This document shows positions 9,027 to 18,073 of a stretch of DNA of 64,000 nucleotides, piece by piece. The first letter of the stretch is position 1. Every line of letters begins with the position of its first letter. The DNA is taken from contig NZ_WOSY01000013.1 in the NCBI RefSeq assembly GCF_011516755.1, positions 22,296 to 86,295 on the forward strand. Reading direction: 5' to 3'. The DNA comes from Acetobacter conturbans (GTDB lineage Bacteria; Pseudomonadota; Alphaproteobacteria; Acetobacterales; Acetobacteraceae). The notes below the pieces were generated by a model. The model was not told the origin of the DNA. It searched no databases and worked only from the letters and a program-made list of their open reading frames with translations. The position numbers and the translations under genes were made by a program.

Positions 9027-10298
9027 TTACAGAAACAAACGTCGTGACGACGTAACGACTGGCCGCGTCACGGCGAGGAGTCCTTCCGGGCCACGGGTTG
9101 TGCCATACCCACTACTGTGAGCACCGGCAAAAGGCAGTCGCGGGTCGGCGGTTGGAATGATCAGATCATTGATGCAGATCGAACCCACCGGAAGGCGCCT
9201 AGCCAATAATCTGGCATCCTCTTCAGGACCAAAAATACTGGCTCCCAGAGCATAGGACGAGGTTTGGTTGAGCGTGAGGGCTTCTTCCATACTCTCCACG
9301 CCTGTCACCGCCAGCCATGGTGCGAAGATATCCACGTCCAGAAGATGTTGCAGAGTTTCCGTTTCGCTAAACAGGGTGACGTTCCCTATGGTTTCCGCTG
9401 TGCCGCCTGCGATTGTGATGATCGCTTTCAGGTCACTGATACTTTCCTGTGTGCGGGGAGCGAGTGCCAGCGGTTTCTTTTTTGCCAGTGCGGTTCGCAA
9501 CCCGGTGAGAAGTGTTGCCCGTTGCGTGTGATGGATGAAGACACGATGAGGGGCGATGCAGGTCGCCCCGTTATTCAAACGTGCCCCGTAGGCCAGTGAC
9601 TGCACGACGAGACTGAGATCGGCGTCAGGCAGGACGAACACGGCGTCCACGCCGGACAGTTCCATGATGGTCGGAGTGAGTGTCGCGGCGGCCTGCCGGA
9701 GAACCGTCCTCCCGGTTTGAGCGGAGCCTGTCAGGATGATCAGGTCAAAGCCAGCAGCGACGGCGTCTGGACCATCATCGACAGAAAGGACGATGAAAAG
9801 CCCGTCGGGACAGCCGGCCTGCCTGAGCAGGGTCTGGAGGAGGTGGGCAGCGGCCTCTCCGCCTGACGCTGGCTTTAGAGCGACCGCATTGCCGGCTACC
9901 AGCGCCTGAAGGGCCTGAATACCCGGTAGCATCAGAGGGTAATTTCCTGGTGCCAGAATGAGAACTGCCCCGAATGGGCGGCGTTCTACGACCGATGTCA
10001 CGCCGGGAAGCCAGAGGGGACGTCCGAACACCCCGCAGCGCCGGGGAGCGAGGATTTTCCGGGCCTTGCGAAGCAGGAACGTGCTGGCGGCGAGCAGAGG
10101 CAGCCATTCTGCGGTCAGGGTCTCGGGTACTGGACGGTTCGGGAAAAGGCCGGGCAACGAAAGCATCTGACACCGGAGACGGGATCGGAAGCGCCGCACC
10201 ATGCGCAAACGCTCTCTCATGGGAACCATCTGCCATTTTGGGGAAGCCTGCCGAAGCAGGCTGACTTTGTCCTTCATCGGCAGGATAGGATCGGACAT
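9027..10298 (-). CDS. Aldehyde dehydrogenase of C30 carotenoid synthesis (CrtNc/AldH-like)
   Basis: 423-residue NAD(P)-dependent aldehyde dehydrogenase. The nucleophile Cys is in NNGATCIAPHR, the general-base Glu in PTIMELSG, and the cofactor loop in LTGSAQTGRTVL. It is shorter than typical aldehyde dehydrogenases, mainly at the N-terminus. It is the last gene of the leftward carotenoid cluster. In C30 pathways (staphyloxanthin, Methylomonas, Bacillus) such an enzyme oxidises the terminal aldehyde of diaponeurosporene or diapolycopene to a carboxylate. The role here is inferred from that context. Confidence 0.82.
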   Translation of the reverse strand: MSDPILPMKDKVSLLRQASPKWQMVPMRERLRMVRRFRSRLRCQMLSLPGLFPNRPVPETLTAEWLPLLAASTFLLRKARKILAPRRCGVFGRPLWLPGVTSVVERRPFGAVLILAPGNYPLMLPGIQALQALVAGNAVALKPASGGEAAAHLLQTLLRQAGCPDGLFIVLSVDDGPDAVAAGFDLIILTGSAQTGRTVLRQAAATLTPTIMELSGVDAVFVLPDADLSLVVQSLAYGARLNNGATCIAPHRVFIHHTQRATLLTGLRTALAKKKPLALAPRTQESISDLKAIITIAGGTAETIGNVTLFSETETLQHLLDVDIFAPWLAVTGVESMEEALTLNQTSSYALGASIFGPEEDARLLARRLPVGSICINDLIIPTADPRLPFAGAHSSGYGTTRGPEGLLAVTRPVVTSSRRLFL

Positions 10299-10316
10299 AC
10301 CATAGAGCCCAACGTC

Positions 10317-10739
10317 TTATTTCGTTTTCAATGCCAGCGAGATTTCACTGTTCTGATTGCTTAACGAAAAGGCGCTGTCAGCAAAGCCGGGTGGCCCGAA
10401 ATGCATGGCTGGGTTCCTTGAAAAACCGAGTGGCTCCTGCGGAATACCAAAGAAATTTTTGTCGAGTTTTTCATTGTCGTTGCGGTCCTGAAATACCTGC
10501 ACGGCGTAGATGCCCGATGGGATGTCCTGAATGCTGACATGGACCTGACCAGGATGTGACGGCACGACCTCATGATACGCGCACATCGGTGAGAGAAATT
10601 CGTGCTTCGTGCAGACGGCGATGCGGATCGTGCCCGTGGCGTCAGGGATGTTCGTGACCGTGATTCCAAGTGTAGCGGCATGGGCGAGGCTGGGAGCAGC
10701 CATCAGCAGGCTAGCGACGGCAAGAGACATTTTTATCAC
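10317..10739 (-). CDS. DUF2141 secreted protein in the carotenoid operon
   Basis: 140 residues with a signal peptide (MSLAVASLLMAAPSLAHA after a short start) and one DUF2141 domain, recognisable from IPSGIYAVQVFQDRNDNEKLD, NFFGIPQEPLGFS and a GPPGFADSAF tail. The GTG at 10739 has GGAG six bases upstream and overlaps the glycosyltransferase stop as GTGA, so I prefer it to the much longer upstream frame. The protein should be periplasmic. DUF2141 proteins have no settled biochemical role. Translational coupling here suggests a part in assembling or carrying the carotenoid product. Confidence 0.8.
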   Translation of the reverse strand: MIKMSLAVASLLMAAPSLAHAATLGITVTNIPDATGTIRIAVCTKHEFLSPMCAYHEVVPSHPGQVHVSIQDIPSGIYAVQVFQDRNDNEKLDKNFFGIPQEPLGFSRNPAMHFGPPGFADSAFSLSNQNSEISLALKTK

Positions 10740-11827
10740 GAGGTTCTCCGGGGGTAAGAGCGTCCACGCCATTGCGGCGCATGACCGAGACAATGCCCCA
10801 GCAGGGCCTGCCATTGCAGGATAAGAAGGGTGGCTGCACCCACCGGACTCAGCAGGACTGTTTTCCATCCCTGCCGAAAACGAAGCGCAATCAGGCTTCG
10901 TGTCAGGAGTGTCATGGCCATTGCTGCGAGAGACAGGGGCGTCCATCGCATGAGGAAGGGCAGCACCTGCCCAGCACCGATCAGAACCGTCCAGATTGGA
11001 AGGCCTTTCGGAGTTGCAATGCCCTCGCTAGCGTTTTTCAGAAGCCCGTTCCAGACTTCCGAAGCATTTTGGTACATCCTGCAGGATGCGATGGTCGAGG
11101 CGTCGAACAGCATTGTTTTCTGGCCTGAACGCCGGAACTGTCGAGCCAGCGCCAGTCCGTCATGCAGCCGGGCTTTGATCCCGGTATGGCCGCCGCTGAC
11201 GTGATAGGCCTCCCGACGAACCATGATCAGCTGCCCGCAGGCTGCGGCAAAAGCGGGTCTCCTTCCGCTATCCAGCCACATCGGAAGATACCCGAGCAGC
11301 AGGACATGAATGAAGGGCAGCAATAGCCATTCAAGGAATGTCGCCGTGATCTGTCGTGGAACACCGCTCAGAAGCGCTACATTGGGATGTGCCGCCATCA
11401 GGCGACACAGACGGTTGAGCGCGTCCGGATTCAGGCGGACGTCGGCATCGACGAACAGCATGAGATCATGTTGTGCTGCGGCAGCAAGTTGGGCGCAGGC
11501 ATGCGTCTTACCACACCAGCCTTTCGGGAGTGCGGCGGATGACAGGATGCGTAGCCGGGGGTCGTGACAGGAACGCAGGATTTCCATCGTGCCATCGGTG
11601 GAGTGATCATCGAACACGAGAAGTTCGATTGTGATGTCATGACTTTTTAGAACGGCTTCGATAGCACCACGGATGGTGTTTGCCTCATTTCGAGCCGGGA
11701 TCAGCACGGAAAGAGCTGCCCGTGGTCCTTTCGCAGGTGACGGGCGGAGACGAAAGAAATTGCTGACGGTCAGTGCTAGCGGCAGAAGTGCTGCGGCGAA
11801 GACCAGCCTATCCACAGACTTTCTCAT
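10736..11827 (-). CDS. crtQ: Membrane glycosyltransferase family 2 (CrtQ-like)
   Basis: 363 residues. An N-terminal hydrophobic segment is followed by a GT-A fold: LSVLIPARNEANTI, the LVFDDHSTDGT nucleotide-binding loop, the DXD motif in LMLFVDADVRLN, and two to three C-terminal membrane segments (about 265-345). It overlaps the acyltransferase start (ATGA) and the DUF2141 gene (GTGA). In staphyloxanthin-type pathways CrtQ glycosylates the carotenoid carboxylate. The sequence is clearly GT2; the carotenoid assignment rests on operon context. Confidence 0.8.
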   Translation of the reverse strand: MRKSVDRLVFAAALLPLALTVSNFFRLRPSPAKGPRAALSVLIPARNEANTIRGAIEAVLKSHDITIELLVFDDHSTDGTMEILRSCHDPRLRILSSAALPKGWCGKTHACAQLAAAAQHDLMLFVDADVRLNPDALNRLCRLMAAHPNVALLSGVPRQITATFLEWLLLPFIHVLLLGYLPMWLDSGRRPAFAAACGQLIMVRREAYHVSGGHTGIKARLHDGLALARQFRRSGQKTMLFDASTIASCRMYQNASEVWNGLLKNASEGIATPKGLPIWTVLIGAGQVLPFLMRWTPLSLAAMAMTLLTRSLIALRFRQGWKTVLLSPVGAATLLILQWQALLGHCLGHAPQWRGRSYPRRTS

Positions 11828-12585
11828 GCGTCATGCCGGGGGGTGAAACGCTGCCCCTGATGCCGTTGCCACACGCGACGCAAGAGATCGTAGAGACCGC
11901 CGATCCCTGCCCGACCCGTTGTCAACACTGTAAACCGGGACGCATCCTGAGCACACGCATCATGAGCCAAGGCGTCCATGGTTTCCGTAAGGTCTATTTC
12001 CAGACGGGACATGATCTCGCCAATATTTTTACTGTCCTCATGAGCCACAAAGCTGCCAAACCTGAGGAGAAGTTCGGGGCGGCTTTCTTTCCAGAACGGA
12101 TATTCGATTGCCAGTGTAATGACGCGGGCATTCGAAACGTGCCTGAGCAGGTGGGCCACTCCGCTTTGCAGGTTGAGTGGGCGCGTGCGGGGATCAGCGA
12201 AATGGCCTTGAGGAGTGACCCAGAGTATATTCCCTTGTTTCAGCATCTGTTGTGCGGTGCGGAAAAATCGCTGAAGAGAGCGGGTGTCGGTGATATCTAC
12301 CGGTATCAGGCCCGCTTTTTCCAACAGAGGATATCGGCGGAGAGCGTCCGCATCTATGGGGCCATAGCCATGACAGTGTCTGAATAACCGATGCTGGAGA
12401 AAAGCAAAAACGGCGGGATCCCACCAGCCGGGGTGGTTGGAGCAGATAATCAGGGGACCACGAAACTGGAGCACCGACTGATCCCCGGAAAGGCGCACGG
12501 CATTAAAATGGCGCACGATACCACGCCGCATTGCACGCAAGACCAGTGCGGCAATGACAGGGTGGCGCGTAACGGGCGAGTTCAT
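11824..12585 (-). CDS. Acyltransferase, PlsC-like (1-acylglycerol-phosphate acyltransferase fold)
   Basis: 253 residues with the acyltransferase NHX4D motif (NHPGWWDP, near residue 53). Block III appears as VTPQGHFADPRTRPL instead of the common FPEGTRS form. It overlaps crtP by ATGA and the glycosyltransferase by ATGA. In glycosylated C30 carotenoid pathways an acyltransferase adds a fatty acid to the sugar, the role CrtO has in staphyloxanthin synthesis. This protein belongs to the PlsC-like family, so the same role is likely but inferred. It is probably membrane-associated. Confidence 0.78.
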   Translation of the reverse strand: MNSPVTRHPVIAALVLRAMRRGIVRHFNAVRLSGDQSVLQFRGPLIICSNHPGWWDPAVFAFLQHRLFRHCHGYGPIDADALRRYPLLEKAGLIPVDITDTRSLQRFFRTAQQMLKQGNILWVTPQGHFADPRTRPLNLQSGVAHLLRHVSNARVITLAIEYPFWKESRPELLLRFGSFVAHEDSKNIGEIMSRLEIDLTETMDALAHDACAQDASRFTVLTTGRAGIGGLYDLLRRVWQRHQGQRFTPRHDA

Positions 12586-14114
12586 AACTGTCCGGATGTT
12601 TTCAGATCCTGATCCAGACAGTCAGCCGCTATCCAACCCGACATCAAAGCCATCGGCATGCCCGCTCCGGGATGGGTGGCCCCACCAGCCAGATAGAGCC
12701 CGGCGACCTCTTTCGACCGGTTTGCGGGTTTGAAGGCCCCATTGATCCGACCGTGACTGGCCAGCCCGTAGATGGCACCTCTCAGTGGAGAGTATCGCTC
12801 ATGAATATCCTGCGGCGTGAGGTGATGTTCGACACGGATGCGGTCTTCCAGATCCGGCATGCCACCGCATCGTTTGAGCTTGTCGAGAATAACTTGTCGG
12901 TAGTGAGGGAAAAGATCCTGCCAGTTCTGACCAGCGTGAATCCATGGTGTGTGAACCAGAACATAAAGTGCCTCACCGCCCGGAGGAGCGACACTCGGAT
13001 CTGTTTTTGAGGGGGCCGCGAGATAGCATGTCGGGTCGGGTGCGGGGATGCCCTTGTTGTAGATGCTATCAAACTCGTCCTCAGGATCACGGGAGAAGAC
13101 GAAATCGTGATGGGCGAGATGCTCATAGGCCCGGTCAAGACCAAGATAGAGCACAACGCCTGAGCAGGCCGGCTTGCGTCGTCCCCATTTCTGCTCGAAT
13201 TTTTTCGTCGGAACATCATGCAGAAGCTCACGCATCGTACGCACACTGTCCATGTTCGATATGACGGCATCGGCTGCCAGATGTTCACCTGTTTGCGTCT
13301 CGATTCCGCATGCCCTTTGGTTTTTCATCAGGATTTTGCGAACGCGCGTTTTTGTACGGAATGCCACGCCCAGTTCTGTGGCGAGTTGCACCAGTGCTTC
13401 GGGGACGGCTCGTGTTCCGCCCATGGGATACCAGATACCGTCATGCATCTGCATATGGGCGATGCCGAGCAGGACGGCAGGAGCCGCGAAGGGATTGGAA
13501 CCGACATATTGCGTGAGGTGATCAAGCATTTGCGCGGCCTGAGGGTTCTGGATGCGTTTACGGATTTCCTTCGCAAACGTCGAATCCATTCTCAGTCGCA
13601 GGACGTCCCGGAGCGTGCGCAGTGTGAAGCTTGAGCCAAGATCAAGAGTGTCTTCGATCCCTCCGACTGATTTCCAGAAGAAGAACTTCTCCGATATGTC
13701 ATGCAGATTGCGACTGGCGGCAATCAGATCACGATACCCCTCCCCATCCCCAGTGCAGAGTTCTTCCAGAACCTGCACCATGTTTTCAACATCCTGCTGC
13801 AGATCGATCTGATTGCCATCTTCAAAAAAACAGCGCCACTGTGGATCAAGGCGACGGAGATCCAGCCTCGCGTGCATGTCCGCACCGGCTTCCTGGAAAA
13901 TGCGTTTCAGCACACGGGGAATGGTCAGGATGGTGGGTCCCATATCGAACCGGTACCCGCCTTCACGCCATTCCGCTGCCTTGCCGCCCAGCCAGTCATT
14001 GGCCTCGATAACTGTCACATGATGCCCGCGTGCTGCCAGAGTACAGGCTGACGCCAGCCCTCCCAGACCGGATCCGATGACAATGACAGATGCTTTCTTT
14101 TCAGGAGAGGGCAT
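12582..14114 (-). CDS. crtP: CrtP/CrtNb-like C30 carotenoid oxidase/desaturase
   Basis: 510-residue FAD enzyme of the CrtI family. It has the N-terminal dinucleotide motif VIVIGSGLGGLASACTL, RFDMGPTILTIPRVL, the YVGSNPFAAPA segment and the C-terminal AGGATHPGAGMPMALMSG flavin motif. Segment by segment it recalls the second Methylomonas enzyme (CrtNb/CrtP), which oxidises terminal methyl groups of diapocarotenoids to aldehydes. It overlaps crtN by 14 bases and the acyltransferase by 4. Substrate and product cannot be settled from sequence alone. Confidence 0.85.
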   Translation of the reverse strand: MPSPEKKASVIVIGSGLGGLASACTLAARGHHVTVIEANDWLGGKAAEWREGGYRFDMGPTILTIPRVLKRIFQEAGADMHARLDLRRLDPQWRCFFEDGNQIDLQQDVENMVQVLEELCTGDGEGYRDLIAASRNLHDISEKFFFWKSVGGIEDTLDLGSSFTLRTLRDVLRLRMDSTFAKEIRKRIQNPQAAQMLDHLTQYVGSNPFAAPAVLLGIAHMQMHDGIWYPMGGTRAVPEALVQLATELGVAFRTKTRVRKILMKNQRACGIETQTGEHLAADAVISNMDSVRTMRELLHDVPTKKFEQKWGRRKPACSGVVLYLGLDRAYEHLAHHDFVFSRDPEDEFDSIYNKGIPAPDPTCYLAAPSKTDPSVAPPGGEALYVLVHTPWIHAGQNWQDLFPHYRQVILDKLKRCGGMPDLEDRIRVEHHLTPQDIHERYSPLRGAIYGLASHGRINGAFKPANRSKEVAGLYLAGGATHPGAGMPMALMSGWIAADCLDQDLKTSGQL

Positions 14115-15723
14115 GGGCGGGGGTTTTCCGGAAGAACTTGTTGAGCGAACGAGGGCGTTCAGGCGTGAAATCGCGGATCAGAAGGTCGCTGCTAATCCGC
14201 GCGCCTTCGAAAATGACGGGTAAGCCACTGCCGGGATGGGTGCCGCCGCCCACCAGATAGACATTTTTGACGTCCTCGAAGCAGTTATGAGGGCGGCGAT
14301 GCAACATCTGGCCGAGGTTGTGGGCAAGGTTGAACACAGCACCTTTGTGAACGGCGTAAGTGTCTTCCCAGTCTGCCGGTGTCACAATCTTTTCGAAACG
14401 GATACGTTCCTCGATGTCCGTAAAACCAGCCTTTTCCAACCGAGCCATGACAAGCTTCCGCGCTTCTGCCCGGGTCTCGTCCGTCCATTCCAGACCGCCA
14501 TCGCGCAGGTGTCCGACTGGCATCAGGACATAGAGAGTCGAGTGCCCGTCCGGAGCCTGCCCCGGATCAGTGACGCACGCATTCTGCACGTAGAGAGAGG
14601 CTGCTTCAGAAAGAGACGTCCCGGCCTCGATCTCGGCGAAGTTGCGGTCGTAGTCCTCAGCCAGAAAGATCGTGTGATGCCCGTGGTTCGGCAGGGTGCC
14701 CTCAATGCCGAGATACATCATGAATGTTGAGCAGGAGTATTTTTTCCGTTCCAGAACACGGTTGGTCCATCGCTTGCGTTTGCGGTCCGGGATCAGGCGG
14801 TTCATCGCCTGCGCGAAATCCGCGTTGACGACGACTGCATCAGCCTTCTGTGGCCCTTCATCTGTCTGGACCCCGACAGCGCATCCGTTTTCAGTCAGAA
14901 TTTCACGGATGGGCGTATTCAGGCGGATTGTCGCCCCCAGTCCTTCCGCAGCGTTGCGCAGTGCCTCCATCACGGCAGCCGTCCCGCCGACGGGGTGATA
15001 GATGCCGTATTCATGTTCCATGAAGCTCAGGATTGTGAAAAGGCTCGGGCATCTGTAGGGCGACATGCCAAGATATTTGCTTTGGAAAGAAAATGCGAGG
15101 TGGGTTTTCGGGTTTTTGAAATACCTAGCAAGATCCTTGTCCACTGAAGACATCGGTCGCAGCATGGGAAGTGCGCGCAGCATATCGGGCCGCAACAGAT
15201 CAAGCACCGAATTGAAAGGCCGCCGCAGGATAGGAACGAATTTCCGGAATTTCTTGCGGTTGTCAGCGACGAACTGTCGCACGTTGCGTGCGTCGTGCGG
15301 ATCAATCCGGGAAACTTCTCGTTCGAGTGCCTCAATACAGGAATTCAGGCGCAGCGTAGGGCCTTTTTCAAATGCGAGGTCATAATGTTCCTCCAATCGC
15401 TTTAGCGTGATGGTGTCTTCCATGTATAAGCCGCACCGGGAGAAAATATCCTTCAGGATTTGCGGATAGAGGAAGAAGGTCGGCCCTACATCAAATCGGA
15501 AGCGGCCAGCGTCTGTTTCAGCGTCGATGGCCGATGACCGTCCGCCCACGCAGGCATGTCGTTCAAACACAGTAACATCTGCCCCGGCATGAGCCAGAAG
15601 CATCGCGGACACGAGACCACCTGGGCCTCCTCCCACAACAGCGATGTTCCGCGATAAAAGTGGGAGGGCACGATCCGGCCTTCCGAGTTTCCCGCGCGCC
15701 GCAGCACGTGCTTCAGTTTCCAA
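14101..15723 (-). CDS. crtN: CrtN-like dehydrosqualene/squalene desaturase
   Basis: 540-residue FAD-dependent desaturase, first gene of the leftward pigment operon. Motifs are IAVVGGGPGGLVSAMLLAHA, FRFDVGPTFFLYPQIL, the FQSKYLGMSPYRCPSLF block, and LVGGGTHPGSGLPVIFEGAR near the C-terminus. These match the C30 desaturases (CrtN1) of Methylomonas and related bacteria better than C40 phytoene desaturases. No dehydrosqualene synthase gene is in the window, so the substrate probably comes from squalene of hopanoid synthesis. The frame starts at TTG (15723) with GAGAG five bases before it; no in-frame ATG precedes the FAD motif. Confidence 0.87.
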   Translation of the reverse strand: METEARAAARGKLGRPDRALPLLSRNIAVVGGGPGGLVSAMLLAHAGADVTVFERHACVGGRSSAIDAETDAGRFRFDVGPTFFLYPQILKDIFSRCGLYMEDTITLKRLEEHYDLAFEKGPTLRLNSCIEALEREVSRIDPHDARNVRQFVADNRKKFRKFVPILRRPFNSVLDLLRPDMLRALPMLRPMSSVDKDLARYFKNPKTHLAFSFQSKYLGMSPYRCPSLFTILSFMEHEYGIYHPVGGTAAVMEALRNAAEGLGATIRLNTPIREILTENGCAVGVQTDEGPQKADAVVVNADFAQAMNRLIPDRKRKRWTNRVLERKKYSCSTFMMYLGIEGTLPNHGHHTIFLAEDYDRNFAEIEAGTSLSEAASLYVQNACVTDPGQAPDGHSTLYVLMPVGHLRDGGLEWTDETRAEARKLVMARLEKAGFTDIEERIRFEKIVTPADWEDTYAVHKGAVFNLAHNLGQMLHRRPHNCFEDVKNVYLVGGGTHPGSGLPVIFEGARISSDLLIRDFTPERPRSLNKFFRKTPAHALS

Positions 15724-16283
15724 ATCAACTCTCTATTTTGATGGGGTAGATTGAGCGGTGCTTCTCGGACATTTATCTAGGCGGAAGCCTTCTGGAGGCC
15801 GTTACCTGCCTCACGACGCCATTTGCGGCACAGAAATTCGACATTCAGACACTCAAAGTTATTTCGGACCGAATTTGTGGAGCGGAGGAGGTTTTCAGAA
15901 AACCTTTCCTGCGAAACGCAACCTGGTTCTCAGGGCTGGGGCACGGGTGCCTGCACACCGCGCGGGTTCATGAGAATCATCGAACGAACCATAATAAGCG
16001 GATTGTGAGTCTGCTTGGCCGGTACTGTGTCTGCGTCGCTCCGGTTGGCAGCTTATATGAGACGCCCCTTCAGAGCATTCCCGGGACAAGAGTTGATTCG
16101 GTAGAGCGGATTGTTCCGACAACGATAACGCACATAATGATCGTTCCCTTATACGGCACAGATAACCGTGGAGTATGGCAGGGTCGTTCGACCCATTTTT
16201 CCTCACAGTGCCGAATAGAGCCTAGCATTCAGATTCTGGATCGTGGATAATCGAGCGTCCCAGAATCTTTATCAGGCGTCCAG
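15724..16283. other. Intergenic region between carotenoid operon and AraC gene
   Basis: About 560 bases between two divergently transcribed units. It must hold the leftward promoter of the crt operon and the rightward promoter of the AraC gene. Short open frames in it have no recognisable family. I saw no strong palindrome, IS remnant or RNA gene here. Confidence 0.4.
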
Positions 16284-17192
16284 ATGGATCCCCTCTCCCA
16301 AACGATTGCCGCTTTAAGACCGCAGGTGCTGACATGGCGTGTGCTGGAACTCCACACACCGTGGGCAATCAGATTTCCATCGGCAGATCTCATCTGTTTC
16401 GGACAGATCCTTCAGGGCTCCGCGACAGGCCAGTACGGGGATGGCACTATAATAGACGTCGAAGCTGGCGATTTTCTACTTCTGCCTTTTCCTTCAACAT
16501 GGGTGATGCGCTCTGAAGGTGAGGCGCATCCGACGGATTTCAGATCCTTAATTTCAGAACCGTCGCATGAGTTGTGCAGCACGCCCGCGCCTGTCGTGAC
16601 GCGTCTGATCACCGGCGCTTTCGTGTTCGGTCATCCGAGCAATGAAATGCGTGACAGTCTGTTTTCCCGCGTGGTCCACATCCGGGGGGAGGATGTTGAG
16701 GCCCGGCGCATTGGTTCTGTTCTCAAGCTATTGGGAGAAGAAGCAGAAGCGGATCGCCCCGGTCGCTCTCTGGTTCTTGAACGTCTGCTGGAAATCATGC
16801 TTGTTGAAGTTCTGCGCTATCGTGGCCAGTATTCTACCGACAATCAGTCTGGATTGCTGGCGGGACTGGAAGACCCCCGGATTGGGGCCGCGTTGCGCCT
16901 GATCCACGCGCATGCTGACAAATCCTGGACGGTCCAGATGCTTGCGCGCGAAGTGGGGATGTCCCGATCGGCATTCGCCAGAGATTTCATGCAACGTGTG
17001 GGTGTTGCTCCAATTACATATCTCATGAACTGGCGTATGAATATTGCGAAATCGGCGCTGAAGGCATCGGATGAAACCGTTGTCGAAATCGCGGAGCGGA
17101 TTGGATATCAGTCGGTCAGCGCCTTCAGTTCCGCTTTTACGCGGATGACCGGAATGGCCCCCACGGTCTATCGCCGAACTGATACATGTTGA
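16284..17192 (+). CDS. AraC-family regulator with N-terminal cupin domain
   Basis: 302 residues. The N-terminal half is a cupin_6-type sensor domain (PSADLICFGQILQGSATGQY ... VEAGDFLLLPFPSTW). The C-terminal 100 residues carry two helix-turn-helix motifs (KSWTVQMLAREVGMSRSAFA and VVEIAERIGYQSVSAFSSAF) with the family ending GMAPTVYRR. AraC proteins with this cupin often control a neighbouring oxidoreductase gene. Here it faces the crt operon across a long spacer, and IS debris lies downstream, so its target is unclear. Confidence 0.9.
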   Translation: MDPLSQTIAALRPQVLTWRVLELHTPWAIRFPSADLICFGQILQGSATGQYGDGTIIDVEAGDFLLLPFPSTWVMRSEGEAHPTDFRSLISEPSHELCSTPAPVVTRLITGAFVFGHPSNEMRDSLFSRVVHIRGEDVEARRIGSVLKLLGEEAEADRPGRSLVLERLLEIMLVEVLRYRGQYSTDNQSGLLAGLEDPRIGAALRLIHAHADKSWTVQMLAREVGMSRSAFARDFMQRVGVAPITYLMNWRMNIAKSALKASDETVVEIAERIGYQSVSAFSSAFTRMTGMAPTVYRRTDTC

Positions 17193-17196
17193 GAAT

Positions 17197-17610
17197 TTAG
17201 AAACGTCTCGTCAGTTGTGGCTGATGATGGTGGTTACGTACTACGGCAGAGAGGAGTGTTGATGCCAGCTTGTGGGAGGGTATCGAGATGCCTCGGAACT
17301 GTTTCAGTCTGGCGCAGAATCGTTCGATGATGTTTGTTTTTCTGCAAAGGAAGAAACTGATTTTCTTTGGATTGAAAATAGTTCTTTTTTGGCGAAACGA
17401 CAGGAATGCTTTCCTGTTTTTCAAGCTTTTCGATGAGTGGGTCTGCGTCATAAGCCTTGTCAGCGATGAACGCGTTCGAATCGGTTTCATCCAGAAGAGG
17501 CTCTGCTTCGGGGATCCCGCTCTTTGGCTCGGTGGTAGCGCGTCGGATGGTTTTGCGCTAGCGGACGCAAGGGTATTCACCGCAAATCCACCTAAAATGC
17601 GCTCCGCTTA
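17197..17610 (-). pseudogene. IS5-family transposase remnant (C-terminal part)
   Basis: The minus strand carries pieces of a DDE transposase in different frames: AFIADKAYDADPLIEKLEKQ, VVSPKKN, then NIIERFCARLKQFRGISI and KLASTLLSAVV near the end. The ADKAYDAD and ERF.ARLKQFRGI blocks are typical of the second half of IS5-type transposases. At least two frame changes are needed to join them, so it is inactive. Confidence 0.8.
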
Positions 17611-17680
17611 GTCCACTCCGTGGTCATGATCCATTGATTTTTGGTGGGATTTTGATTCAGGCTCCGTGAGGAAACTGAAA

Positions 17681-17926
17681 ATGAGTGATCTGTATTGGTT
17701 GACGGACGAGCAGATGGTCCGGCTGGAGGCTTGTTTTCCGAAGAACTGCGGCAAGTCTCGGCTTGATGATCGTCGTGTGTTGAACGGGATTATTTTCATC
17801 AATCGCAATGGTCTGCCCTGGCATGATGCTCCGAAAGAGTATGACCTACACAGGACACGTTGCAATCTCTTGGGTGCAAGGGGCGTCTTCGCCCTGATGA
17901 TGGATGGGCCTCGTGGCTGGAAGTAG
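17681..17926 (+). pseudogene. IS5-family transposase remnant (N-terminal part)
   Basis: From an ATG at 17681 the frame gives MSDLYWLTDEQMVRLEACFP, DDRRVLNGIIFINRNGLPW and HDAPKEY, the conserved N-terminal region of IS5-type transposases. It then degenerates (GARGVFALMMDGPRGWK, stop) where the family continues with the first catalytic Asp region. It lies on the opposite strand to the C-terminal remnant at 17197-17610, so the two are not halves of one simple broken copy unless there was an inversion. Confidence 0.8.
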
Positions 17927-17988
17927 CTGAACCTCAGACTGTCAGTGAATCAAGTCACATTTTCAAACGCAAGCGCAAGTCGGTTAAC

Positions 17989-18061
17989 CGATCGTGCGCC
18001 TGGATATCTCTGTGGTTCTATATGTATAACCCACTCTGATACACTATAAGGCGCACGATCG
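17989..18061. repeat. 13-base perfect inverted repeat with 47-base spacer
   Basis: CGATCGTGCGCCT at 17989-18001 is exactly repeated in reverse complement at 18049-18061. The spacer is AT-rich and includes near-palindromic TATGTATA. The element abuts the 3' end of the APC permease gene and the 3' side of IS debris. Without a T-run after the second arm it is a poor intrinsic terminator. It may be a short non-autonomous element or the trace of an IS end. Confidence 0.5.
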
Positions 18062-18073
18062 TAGATGTTGCTG

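Noticed and set aside
15895..16206. Minus-strand open frame of 103 codons between crtN and the AraC gene
   Set aside because: No ribosome binding site, no domain, and low-complexity Ser/Arg composition.
17989..18061. Intrinsic terminator of the APC permease
   Set aside because: The arms are perfect but the 47-base loop is too long and no T-run follows on either strand.
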